Below, piece by piece: positions 17,951-24,391 of a stretch of 64,000 nt of DNA. Each line of letters opens with the position of its first letter. The stretch's first letter is position 1. The DNA comes from Methyloversatilis universalis EHg5 (lineage in GTDB: Bacteria > Pseudomonadota > Gammaproteobacteria > Burkholderiales > Rhodocyclaceae): contig NZ_KB900539.1 in the NCBI RefSeq assembly GCF_000378945.1, positions 3,298,122 through 3,362,121 on the forward strand, written 5' to 3'. Below the pieces are notes generated by a model. That model ran no database searches. It saw only the letters and a program-made list of their open reading frames with translations, and was not told the origin of the DNA. The position numbers were made by a program, and so were the translations under genes.

Positions 17951-18544
17951 TCATGCAATTTGCTCAACGCGGCACTGCTCGCACAGAGGGTAAGTCGCGA
18001 TGAATTCGGAAAGCCGGCCCTTCATTTCGTCGAACGACCGGCCATACATGTAAAGGGCAGTCTCTCGCGGGCCTTGCCAATAGCTCAAGACACGGCCTTC
18101 GCCCTCCAGGAGCCGACCAAACTCGGCATAGACGTGGTTTGAGTCGCAGTCGCGATATGTCTCGGCAGGGAGATCAGTGCCGTTCAGGTAGACGGCCAGT
18201 CCTTCTGTTGCACCGAAGGCGAACTCTTCGCCAGAAGCTTCAATCGTGAGTTTTGATCCCTTCGGCGCGCCCAGTGCTTCCACGGTGGATGCAACCAGAG
18301 AAGCCACATCGGAGGAAGAGGCTGGAAATTGAATCTCGATGTCGCAGTACTCAATTTCGCCGCTCTTGGCCTGCATCGTTCCGCCACCGCAAACTTCACC
18401 GACCCCGTGCTTCTTCAACACCGCGTCGAGTGGATCTTCGAAGAACTCACCGCGATGCGTCGGCTGAAGTCTCGCGTTCAAACGTACGACGAGAAACTGG
18501 CCAGCGGGCGGAGTCTTTTTCTTGTTGAACAGGCGACCGAACAT
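17951..18544 (-). CDS. Cassette-encoded protein of unknown function
   Basis: A 197-residue soluble protein starting with a basic MFGRLFNKKK segment. It contains scattered cysteines (GEVCGGG, EYCDIEIQF, LCEQC) and an acidic, mixed alpha/beta body. No family recognised. Its ATG lies 22 nt after a GTTAGCC core (18567-18573, minus strand) and its stop is followed within 10 nt by a GCTAACC partner (17936-17942), so it is the last cassette of the array. Confidence 0.65.
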   Translation of the reverse strand: MFGRLFNKKKTPPAGQFLVVRLNARLQPTHRGEFFEDPLDAVLKKHGVGEVCGGGTMQAKSGEIEYCDIEIQFPASSSDVASLVASTVEALGAPKGSKLTIEASGEEFAFGATEGLAVYLNGTDLPAETYRDCDSNHVYAEFGRLLEGEGRVLSYWQGPRETALYMYGRSFDEMKGRLSEFIATYPLCEQCRVEQIA

Positions 18545-18568
18545 TGTGTGAACTTCCTATCAAGGGGG

Positions 18569-18677
18569 CTAACGACGCTGTAGCCCCCATTTCGGGGCAA
18601 GCGCTTACTTCCGTCCTTCGCCGGCTCAAAGTCGTTCATCATTACGTCAGCCTTCCGACCTTCGCGTCATCGTCGTC
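18569..18677. repeat. ~110-bp dispersed repeat, copy A
   Basis: This stretch begins CTAACGACGCTGTAG and ends near CATCGTCGTC. By eye it is roughly 80% identical to 19812-19925. It lies directly upstream of a cassette start (minus strand) and its ends are partly complementary (ACGACG against CGTCGT). It may be an unusual long attC or the leftover end of an IS. Confidence 0.5.
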
Positions 18678-18747
18678 CTCTAACGTGCGCAGTGGCTGAC
18701 GCTGGGCGCCCTTGCGGCGGTGGCCGTTCCGCCCGAGAGATTACCCA
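18678..18747 (-). other. Degenerate attC site
   Basis: CTCTAAC at 18678-18684 is a perfect R' core on the minus strand. The opposite end near 18737-18747 (GAGAGATTACCC) is only loosely complementary. The site sits directly after the stop codon of a truncated cassette frame. Confidence 0.45.
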
Positions 18748-18869
18748 ATTCGCCAACACATGTTGCCCGAGTACGACGGCTGCCAGCCCAGGTAACAGCC
18801 TTTGGGCAGAATGACCGCAGGAATTCCCTCCTGCACGCCATTGATGTAGACGCCGCAGGACGTTCGAGC
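18741..18869 (-). pseudogene. Remnant of a decayed cassette gene
   Basis: A 43-codon frame without a start codon, bounded upstream by a TAG. It encodes SCGVYINGVQEGIPAVILPK and, further on, GCYLGWQPSYSGNMCWRIG before TAA. Composition and position just before a core site suggest the C-terminal piece of a cassette protein whose 5' half has been lost. Product unknown. Confidence 0.4.
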
Positions 18870-18917
18870 CTAGCGAGGAATAAGGGTCGCGCCCGCGGCC
18901 TCCAGTCATAGGTTAGT

Positions 18918-19793
18918 TCACATGCCGTAGTACTTACTGCTGAACCCGACCATCAACGGTCCACCGTCCTCCAGACAAGAGACACTAACCTTCAACTTCC
19001 TGCGATGGTCGCTGTAGTGATGATAGTGAGTCGCAGACCTCACGAGCTCAAGTTCGGCCGGGTTGACGCTAAGCGCGCCAAGAGCGGGTACGGGATCGAA
19101 CGGACGATCCCGATACTGTGGCGCAGAACGCTTTAAATCGACACTCACGTAGTTGATGAAGTTGCCTTCTGCTTCGAGCAGCATGTGGCACTCATCGGAG
19201 TCGACAATGATATTTCCAACACGATTGGGCTCGCTGCCGACCGCGGCAGCCACGGCCGTAACCGTCATACCCATATACTGAAATGGGCGGTGAAAGGGGC
19301 GAGACAGCATGGGCAGTCCAACTGACCACGCTTGATCGATAGCGCTTCCAATGTTGTGTGCCGGGCGAGTCGTCGAGAGCGCATTTCGTCTGAAGACAAC
19401 GCCAACGCTGTGCACGAGTTCTTTAAGCGCAGCTTCATATCGGGTTGGATCGGTAAAGTCTGCGTACTTCTTGCCCAGAAGAAAGCCGGGAAGATCGCAC
19501 ATGCGGTACATGACCGGCAGCACCTTGACGCGGCGCCCTTGAATCTCTTGGTTAATTGCCACGTCAACTTCTCGCTGCACCCAGAGCGATTTCACTGAGT
19601 CGGGCGAGAGGATCACAGCCACATAGGCAGCGTCATCAATGCCCTCCCGAATCCTCTCGATCAGCGATTCTCCGACCTTGATCTCGGCTTCATCCAGCCA
19701 GTACCCGACTCCCTGCGCCTCCAAGTCTGACGCAAGGCGGCGTGCGAAGGGTTTGTCGGCAGAGTTGTGGCTTAGAAAGATGCAGGTCTTCAT
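18918..19793 (-). CDS. TIR-domain protein in a gene cassette
   Basis: A 291-residue protein with an N-terminal TIR domain (about 1-130): MKTCIFLSHNSADKPFARRL, then YWLDEAEIKVGESL, ILSPDSVKSLW and the acidic VQREVDVAI, where Glu75 is in the position of the catalytic glutamate of NAD-cleaving TIR enzymes. Residues 150-291 form a second, unrecognised domain with VTAVAAAVG and a His-rich patch (THYHHYSDHRR). Bacterial TIR proteins often act in anti-phage defence by NAD depletion; that role is inference. The ATG lies 17 nt after a GTTAGGT core and the stop abuts GTTAGTT (18912-18918), consistent with a cassette. Confidence 0.8.
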   Translation of the reverse strand: MKTCIFLSHNSADKPFARRLASDLEAQGVGYWLDEAEIKVGESLIERIREGIDDAAYVAVILSPDSVKSLWVQREVDVAINQEIQGRRVKVLPVMYRMCDLPGFLLGKKYADFTDPTRYEAALKELVHSVGVVFRRNALSTTRPAHNIGSAIDQAWSVGLPMLSRPFHRPFQYMGMTVTAVAAAVGSEPNRVGNIIVDSDECHMLLEAEGNFINYVSVDLKRSAPQYRDRPFDPVPALGALSVNPAELELVRSATHYHHYSDHRRKLKVSVSCLEDGGPLMVGFSSKYYGM

Positions 19794-19811
19794 GGGCGTA
19801 AGTCCGCTAAC

Positions 19812-19925
19812 CTAACGACGCTGTAGAAATCCCCATCTCGGGGCAAGCGGTTGCTGCCGGCCTTGGCCGGATAGAAATCGTTCATCATCATTTCAGCCTG
19901 CCGACCTTAGTTTCATCGTCGTCTC
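19812..19925. repeat. ~110-bp dispersed repeat, copy B
   Basis: Counterpart of 18569-18677, starting CTAACGACGCTGTAGAAAT. It lies between the TIR cassette and the IS1182-type remnant. The CTGTAGAAA at 19822-19830 matches the inverted TTTCTACAG that ends at 20700, so part of this copy may be the terminal sequence of that IS. Confidence 0.5.
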
Positions 19926-20700
19926 CTGACCTCAGCCGTGGCCTGTGACCAGCGCGATGCTGCCGTCGTGGCCTGCCCGCGAGCTTACATAATTTGCATA
20001 GCCCTGGTGCCCGAGCTTTTCGATGTTGTGCAGCAAATTGCCGAACACCGGCTCGACGGTGGCGAAGCCGGCGGCATCGCGCGCATTCTGCTCACCGATC
20101 ATGCGCTGCACGGCCGCTTCCATCTTCGCGGCTTCGCGCTCGAAGTCGGCACGCGTGCCGCTCTTCGCCTTGGATGCATTCGACGGCAGCTTGACGCCGT
20201 CGATGGCGAAGAGCTGTCGCCCGATCAGCCCCTGGCGGTCGCACACCAGCAGTACCTGGGTGAAGAGCGCCCGGGCCTCATCGCCCAGATGGCTGACGAA
20301 GTGGGCGACGGTGGTGAAGTGGGGCGCGCTGTCGCCGGAGACGGCCATGAACAGCACGTTGTGGCGGCAGGCGGTGGCGATGACGCGCGAACTGATCAGC
20401 CCGCGCGAGTAGCCGAGCAGCACGATCTTGAGCAGCACTGCCGGATCGAAAGCCGGGGCACCGCCCGCGTCGTTGGCATAGCGGGCGCGGAGCGTGGAGA
20501 GATCGAGGTCGTTGTCCACCAGATGGCAGAGCGCGAACTCGAAGGTGCCGGGCAGCACCTGCTGCGCGAAGTCGACCGGGATGAGCTTCAGGCCGTAGTC
20601 GGGCGTCTTGAATCGCGGCATCGCAGGGCTCCGGAGAGGCGATGCGCAATCATAACGACGGCATGTGAACGGCGGCGGGATGGGTGGGTTTTTTCTACAG
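19822..20700 (-). mobile_element. Internally deleted IS1182-type element
   Basis: About 880 bp bounded by short inverted ends (CTGTAGAAA at 19822; TTTCTACAG ending at 20700, preceded by a GTTTTTT run). IS1182 elements are usually nearer 1.5-1.7 kb, so roughly half is missing. No clear target duplication is visible. It interrupts the cassette array between the TIR gene and the attC at 20701. Confidence 0.55.
19932..20621 (-). pseudogene. IS1182-family transposase, internally deleted
   Basis: 229 codons. The N-terminal 180 or so residues are typical: MPRFKTPDYGLKLIPVDFAQ, DPAVLLKIVLLGYSRGLISSR and LFAIDGVKLPSNASK (the first catalytic Asp region). After ATVEPVFGN the expected central catalytic segment is missing, and the frame jumps to a LLHNIEKLGHQGYA-like C-terminus before a non-homologous tail. 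Family members are about 450-500 residues, so this enzyme is almost certainly inactive. Confidence 0.7.
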
Positions 20701-20758
20701 CCTCAACGTTTGAGTTCAACGGCCGCCGAAGGCAGTCCGCTGGAAAGATTGGTTAGAC
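20701..20758 (-). other. attC recombination site
   Basis: About 58 bp: CCTCAAC (degenerate core) at 20701-20707 and GTTAGAC at 20752-20758, with inner arms CGGCCGCCG / GGCAGTCCG that can pair. It follows the stop of the 20766-21074 cassette gene on the minus strand. Its distal core abuts the IS1182 remnant. Confidence 0.65.
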
Positions 20759-20765
20759 GGCATCA

Positions 20766-21074
20766 CTAGAGCCAACGCACAAAGTACGAGAGGTGCTCTT
20801 GCGCCCAACCTTTGGCTTCGGCGAGCGACGCGAAGGTTCCCATGCTGCTAACGCCAAAGGGCCTAGTCTGCGGCAGTGCGCCAAAGAGCAAGTAGTAAGC
20901 CTTGCCCTCGGAGTTAAGTTGAGGCATCTCTCCACTCTCGAGCATGCCGTCAGCCTCGTACATGGCGTGAAAGTAGTCGTAGTTCTGCTCGATGACGAAG
21001 ACAGGGTACTCAGCCGCTCCGTCATAGGAACAGACACCCTCCGAGACAGGGCGCTGATACGGGAGGGCAGCCAC
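20766..21074 (-). CDS. Small cassette protein of unknown function
   Basis: 102 residues from a GTG located 3 nt after a GTTAGAC core. No other start codon is available before residue 39, so the GTG is likely real. The protein is soluble, aromatic-rich and acidic in its middle (EQNYDYFHAMYEADG). It ends with a TFASLAEAKGWAQEHL helix, a pattern seen in small DUF-type cassette proteins. No family recognised. Confidence 0.6.
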   Translation of the reverse strand: MAALPYQRPVSEGVCSYDGAAEYPVFVIEQNYDYFHAMYEADGMLESGEMPQLNSEGKAYYLLFGALPQTRPFGVSSMGTFASLAEAKGWAQEHLSYFVRWL

Positions 21075-21077
21075 GAC

Positions 21078-21146
21078 GTCTAACGTTGAAGCTGAGCCAC
21101 GAGCGGCGGCCTGCCGACGCGAGTCGGCTCGAGCAACTGGTTAGAC
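21078..21146 (-). other. attC recombination site
   Basis: A well-formed 69-bp attC: GTCTAAC (21078-21084) and GTTAGAC (21140-21146) are perfect complements. Inner arms GAGCCACGAGC.. and CGACTCG/CGAGTCG fold to a hairpin. On the minus strand it reads TCTAACCAG...TTCAACGTTAGAC, so it belongs to the 21174-21467 gene. Confidence 0.85.
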
Positions 21147-21173
21147 CACAGCCTTTGCGCAACCAAGACCAGC

Positions 21174-21467
21174 TTAGACATACAAGACCTCAACCTCGTG
21201 CGTTTGCTCTGTGTGGAACGCCTCCGCGAACGCCAACACCTCTTCCAGTGTTTCGCCCGGGTGGGAAGTGGTGACGATCAAATGGTTCGACCTTCGCAGT
21301 TCATCAGTGCAGAGCCAGTCCAGAGCCTCTTCCCATGCAGGCGCATCGCGACCGACCGCACAGACCAAACTGACTTTGCTCGCCACGAGTTCGGCCAGCA
21401 CAGGATCCCCGCGTTCCGGCGAGTACCCGGTGGTAGATACGAGGACAACCTTTCCAGGATGGTGCAT
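21174..21467 (-). CDS. Small cassette protein of unknown function
   Basis: 97 residues with a compact alpha/beta pattern: KVVLVSTTGYSPERGDPVLAEL, KVSLVCAVGRDAPAWEEALDW and LIVTTSHPGETLEEVLAFAE. This looks like a small Rossmann-like fold, and similar short proteins occur in cassettes and near toxin systems, but I cannot assign a function. The ATG follows a GTTAGAC core by 7 nt; an attC lies 28 bp beyond the stop. Confidence 0.65.
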   Translation of the reverse strand: MHHPGKVVLVSTTGYSPERGDPVLAELVASKVSLVCAVGRDAPAWEEALDWLCTDELRRSNHLIVTTSHPGETLEEVLAFAEAFHTEQTHEVEVLYV

Positions 21468-21474
21468 TGCTGCG

Positions 21475-21531
21475 GTCTAACGTGAAATTGGGCGGCCGCC
21501 GCAGGCGGTCCGCTTGAATGACAGGTTATGC
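21475..21531 (-). other. attC recombination site
   Basis: 57 bp from GTCTAAC (21475-21481) to GTTATGC (21525-21531), with GGGCGGCCGCC / GGCGGTCCGC inner arms. It follows the stop of the DUF5071 cassette gene by 7 nt on the minus strand. Confidence 0.8.
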
Positions 21532-21538
21532 GGCTGGT

Positions 21539-21922
21539 TCACTGTTGGCCCAGCGCTTCGCGGGCGATGTTGGAAACTTCTTCAGCACGCTCGGATGGTG
21601 TTGGTTCATACGCGATGCGTTCGAGTTCTGAGCGGAGAGCCAGAACTAGGTCTTGTGAGTGCGCCACGACCGATCCAATGAGGCTGTATTTCCACACTTC
21701 GTCGTCACCCGCCAATACTCGACGGATGTGAGGAGCGAGCGGTGCACCGATGCCCGCTAGGAATGGGGCCAAGACTCTCGCCACAGGCCAATTGACGTCC
21801 TGAACCCACTGCAAGAGTTGCTCTGCGACCTGCTCAATCTGCGACCAGTCTGCCCCGGCAGCAGCGTTCGCTGCCACTAGATCAAACTTGTCGTGTGGAA
21901 TGAATGCGGAATCAGGACGCAT
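21539..21922 (-). CDS. DUF5071 domain protein (cassette)
   Basis: 127 residues from the ATG at 21922. An in-frame ATG at 21934 exists, but it overlaps the imperfect cassette core GTCAAAC (21929-21935, minus strand), so the inner start is preferred. The motifs FIPHDKFD, LLQWVQDVNWPVARVLAPFL, LAPHIRRVL and DDEVWKYSLI match the DUF5071 family, a short helical-repeat domain often found in immunity-like or cassette genes. Biological role unknown. Confidence 0.75.
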   Translation of the reverse strand: MRPDSAFIPHDKFDLVAANAAAGADWSQIEQVAEQLLQWVQDVNWPVARVLAPFLAGIGAPLAPHIRRVLAGDDEVWKYSLIGSVVAHSQDLVLALRSELERIAYEPTPSERAEEVSNIAREALGQQ

Positions 21923-22068
21923 AGCGTTTGACATGAGAGGCCCGACCCGGCTTGCCGGGGCATGTCCGCTCGATTGATGGGATGGACTCCCCCGTTCTTT
22001 GCGCGCCCAATGTGCGCAGCCGGTGCTCGCGGGAACGGGGATCGGCCTTCACACGGAGGAGTCCATTC

Positions 22069-23154
22069 ATGAATGCTACGACCGTTGCAGTGGATCTGGC
22101 CAAGAGTGTATTTCAACTTGTCGTTGCCCATGACGATTGGAAACCGGTCGAATCTCATCGGCTGAACCGTCGCCAGTTCGAAGCCTTCTTCAACAACCGC
22201 GCCGTCTCGCTCGTCATCATGGAAGCCTGCGGCTCGGCGCACCACTGGGCGCGCTGGCTCGGGGCGCGCGGCATCGAGGTTCGCCTGCTGCCCGCGGCCT
22301 ATGTGCGCGCCTACGTCCGGCGCAACAAGACCGACGCCGCCGATGCGCTCGCGCTGCTCGAAGCCGCCCGCAATGCCGACATCACTCCCGTGCGAGTGAA
22401 GTCGGTCGAGCAGCAGGCGCTGCAGGGCCTGCACCGCATCCGTTCGCTGTGGATGAGCACGCGCACTTCGCGCATCAATGCGCTGCGGGGCTTCTGCCGG
22501 GAGTTCGGCCTCATCGTGCCGGTCGGCGCCCGTACCGGGCTGGAGACGATGGGCCGGCTGCTGGCCGACCCGGACAGCGCCCTGCCGGCGCTCATCCGCG
22601 AATCGATGAAACTGCTGCTTGACGAGATCCGTCTGCTCGAAGCACGCATCGCGCGACTGGAACAGGAACTGTCGCAGCTCGCGCGGCAGAGCGCAGCCTG
22701 CACCCGGCTGCTCACCATTCCCGGCATCGGGCTGCTCACTGCCACCGCGATGGTCGCGGCCACCGGCGGCTCGGTCAGTCACTTCAGGGATGCCCGCCAC
22801 TTCGCGAGCTGGTTCGGGCTCACGCCACGCGAACACTCGTCGGGATTGACCCGCAAGCTCGGACGCATCTCGAAGCAGGGCGACAAATATCTGCGCATGC
22901 TGCTCACGCACGGCGCGCGTGCCTGCCTCAGAGCCGCCACGCTCGCCGCCAGGGCCGACCGTCACCTGGACGCGCTGCGCCAGTGGGCGGTGAATATCCA
23001 GGCGCGTACCCACCACAACAAGGCCGCATGCGCGCTGGCCAACAAGCTCGCACGCATCTGCTACAGCGTGCTGCGCGATGCCACCGCCTACGGTGAACCG
23101 CAACCCCGGCTGGCAAGAAAGGCAGACCGGGCTTCGTTCGCTGTGGCTCCCTGA
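22069..23154 (+). CDS. IS110-family transposase (RNA-guided type recombinase)
   Basis: 361 residues from the ATG at 22069, preceded by ACGGAGGAG 8 nt upstream; the frame is open earlier, but that part lies in the IS end. The N-terminal RuvC-like DEDD domain shows AVDLAKSVFQ (Asp9), IMEACGSAHHW and NKTDAADALAL. The central part is helical and coiled-coil-like. The C-terminal Tnp20 domain has LLTIPGIGLLTATAMV and the serine-bearing HFASWFGLTPREHSSG. All key motifs appear intact, so the enzyme may be functional. Related proteins recombine DNA using a bridge RNA made from the element's own end. Confidence 0.88.
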   Translation: MNATTVAVDLAKSVFQLVVAHDDWKPVESHRLNRRQFEAFFNNRAVSLVIMEACGSAHHWARWLGARGIEVRLLPAAYVRAYVRRNKTDAADALALLEAARNADITPVRVKSVEQQALQGLHRIRSLWMSTRTSRINALRGFCREFGLIVPVGARTGLETMGRLLADPDSALPALIRESMKLLLDEIRLLEARIARLEQELSQLARQSAACTRLLTIPGIGLLTATAMVAATGGSVSHFRDARHFASWFGLTPREHSSGLTRKLGRISKQGDKYLRMLLTHGARACLRAATLAARADRHLDALRQWAVNIQARTHHNKAACALANKLARICYSVLRDATAYGEPQPRLARKADRASFAVAP

Positions 23155-23700
23155 GCAGAGTCACCCCCTCCCGCCACCGCTTGCCACGAGACAGATCGCC
23201 CATCATGGCCAACCGGGTCACACCCACGGGGACGAACGCCGATAACTCTTCCGGCAGCGAAATGCGTGCCGTTTGTATCGATTGGCGCGCCCCGCGCAGA
23301 TTCCATGTCGGCACGGGTCACTCAGAACCCACTACGGATGCCGGATATACGACTGCAAGTGATCTACCCGGGAAAACCAGACTATCGGTCAGTCTTGATT
23401 TTGGGGGGAGTCCATATACGCTGTGGCTCCCTGAGCAGAGTCACCCCCTCCCGCCACCGCTTGCCACGAGACAGATCGCCCATCATGGCCAACCGGGTCA
23501 CACCCATGGGGACGAACGCCGATAACTCTTCCGGCAGCGAAATGCGTGCCGTTTGTATCGATTGGCGCGCCCCGCGCAGATTCCATGTCGGCACGGGTCA
23601 CTCAGAACCCACTACGGATGCCGGATATACGACTGCCAGTGATCTACCCGGGAAAACCAGACTATCGGTCAGTCTTGATTTTGGGGGGAGTCCATATACG
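23141..23700. repeat. Tandem 280-bp duplication of the IS right end
   Basis: Copies span 23141-23420 and 23421-23700. I see two differences between them: C/T within CACCCAYGGGG and A/C within CGACTGCMAGTG. The unit begins inside the last codons of the transposase and ends with the GGAGTCCATATACG terminus. A CG dinucleotide at both junctions suggests slippage, or recombination between two element ends. Confidence 0.95.
23155..23420 (+). ncRNA. Candidate bridge RNA region in the IS right end
   Basis: In IS1111-type elements the guide (bridge) RNA is encoded in the non-coding right end. This element has a 265-nt right end with no supported gene, and it is repeated at 23421-23700. No promoter or fold could be computed here; the call rests on position and on the known biology of the family. 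Confidence 0.35.
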
Positions 23701-23712
23701 ACTGGTTAGAGC

Positions 23713-24075
23713 TCACTTTCGCACCCCACGCTCATAGGTGTGATTGAGGCAAAAGGCTGACCCAAGAAGGGCCAAACTGACGCAGCCGGCGCAGATGCAC
23801 TCATCGGACCCAAGACCAGTTCGACTCTCCAGCAGAAGCTGCTTCTCTAGCGCCGAAGAGTCGAATGACTCCCAGCCACCAAGTTCATCGATTTGGACGA
23901 GGTAGCGCTGTTGGAACTTGTCTTCAGCGTCAAGGCGCCAGTGTGTTCCGTCCTCGACCCGGCGATACAGCTCATACCAATTCTTGCGATCGACGAGCTC
24001 GAGCTCGCGCATGACATTTCTCGCCGCGGCAGTGCCCGAGTTGAAATAGCTTGCGCGTGGCCAATTGTTGGGCAT
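23713..24075 (-). CDS. Small cassette protein of unknown function
   Basis: 120 residues, ATG 6 nt after a GTTAGAG core. The N-terminal half is polar with RKNWYELYRRVEDGTHWRLD; the C-terminal half contains CICAGC and a downstream Cys-x3-His (CLNH) that could form a small zinc site. No family recognised. The stop codon is 1 nt from the R'' core of the attC that the IS110-type element split. Confidence 0.6.
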   Translation of the reverse strand: MPNNWPRASYFNSGTAAARNVMRELELVDRKNWYELYRRVEDGTHWRLDAEDKFQQRYLVQIDELGGWESFDSSALEKQLLLESRTGLGSDECICAGCVSLALLGSAFCLNHTYERGVRK

Positions 24076-24080
24076 GTGAG

Positions 24081-24146
24081 CTCTAACGTAGAGTTGAGGC
24101 GCCTGCGCGGCTTTTCGCGCAGGTCGCCTCGAACGCAGGGTTAGAG
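24081..24146 (-). other. attC recombination site
   Basis: 66 bp: CTCTAAC (24081-24087) and GTTAGAG (24140-24146) are perfect complements. The inner hairpin GAGGCG-CCTGCGCG / CGCGCAGG-T-CGCCTC has one bulged base, as attC sites do. It belongs to the split gene at 24150-25988. Confidence 0.9.
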
Positions 24147-24391
24147 ATACTATTCCGCATGGGTACTGGCTGGCACGGAAGATAGCCCATATGTAAGTTC
24201 GCTAGACATCGCGAGTGCTACGTTTTCGACATATTTGGCGTCTGCTTTCCATACCTTTGGATTACTTGCAGAAAGGAGCGCATCGATTGCCTTCCTGGTT
24301 TCCGGGCCGAAGATTGCCTTTGCCATCGTAATAACAGTGATGTACTCGGCCTTAAGCGCGCTGTATTTCTCAGTTTCTTGAATTCCGCTAG

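Larger units (their letters stand above)
21978..23700 (+). mobile_element. IS110-family (IS1111-type) element with duplicated right end
   Basis: The left boundary is near 21978. Subterminal inverted repeats ATGGACTCCCCC (21982-21993) and GGGGGAGTCCAT (23404-23415, again at 23684-23695) are the kind seen in the IS1111 subgroup. The non-coding right end (about 265 bp) is longer than the left (about 90 bp). The minimal element would end near 23420; an extra tandem copy of the last 280 bp extends to 23700. There is no target duplication, as expected for this family. Confidence 0.75.
21929..23711 (-). other. attC site split by the IS110-type insertion
   Basis: The left part (21929 to about 21979) carries a one-mismatch core (GTTTGAC on the plus strand) and ends GTCCGCTCGATTGA. 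The right part (from about 23701) is ACTGGTTAGAG. Joined, they align with the intact attC at 21475 (GTCCGCTTGAATGACAGGTTATG). The insertion point lies just inside the R'' core of the 23713-24075 cassette. Confidence 0.7.

Noticed and set aside
18667-18909. 80-codon minus-strand open frame
   Set aside because: Arg/Gly-rich translation in the wrong frame; a different frame in the same place gives a more protein-like cassette remnant.
23141-23700. Possible CRISPR-like repeat array
   Set aside because: Only two 280-bp copies in direct tandem, without spacers or cas genes; it is a duplicated IS end.
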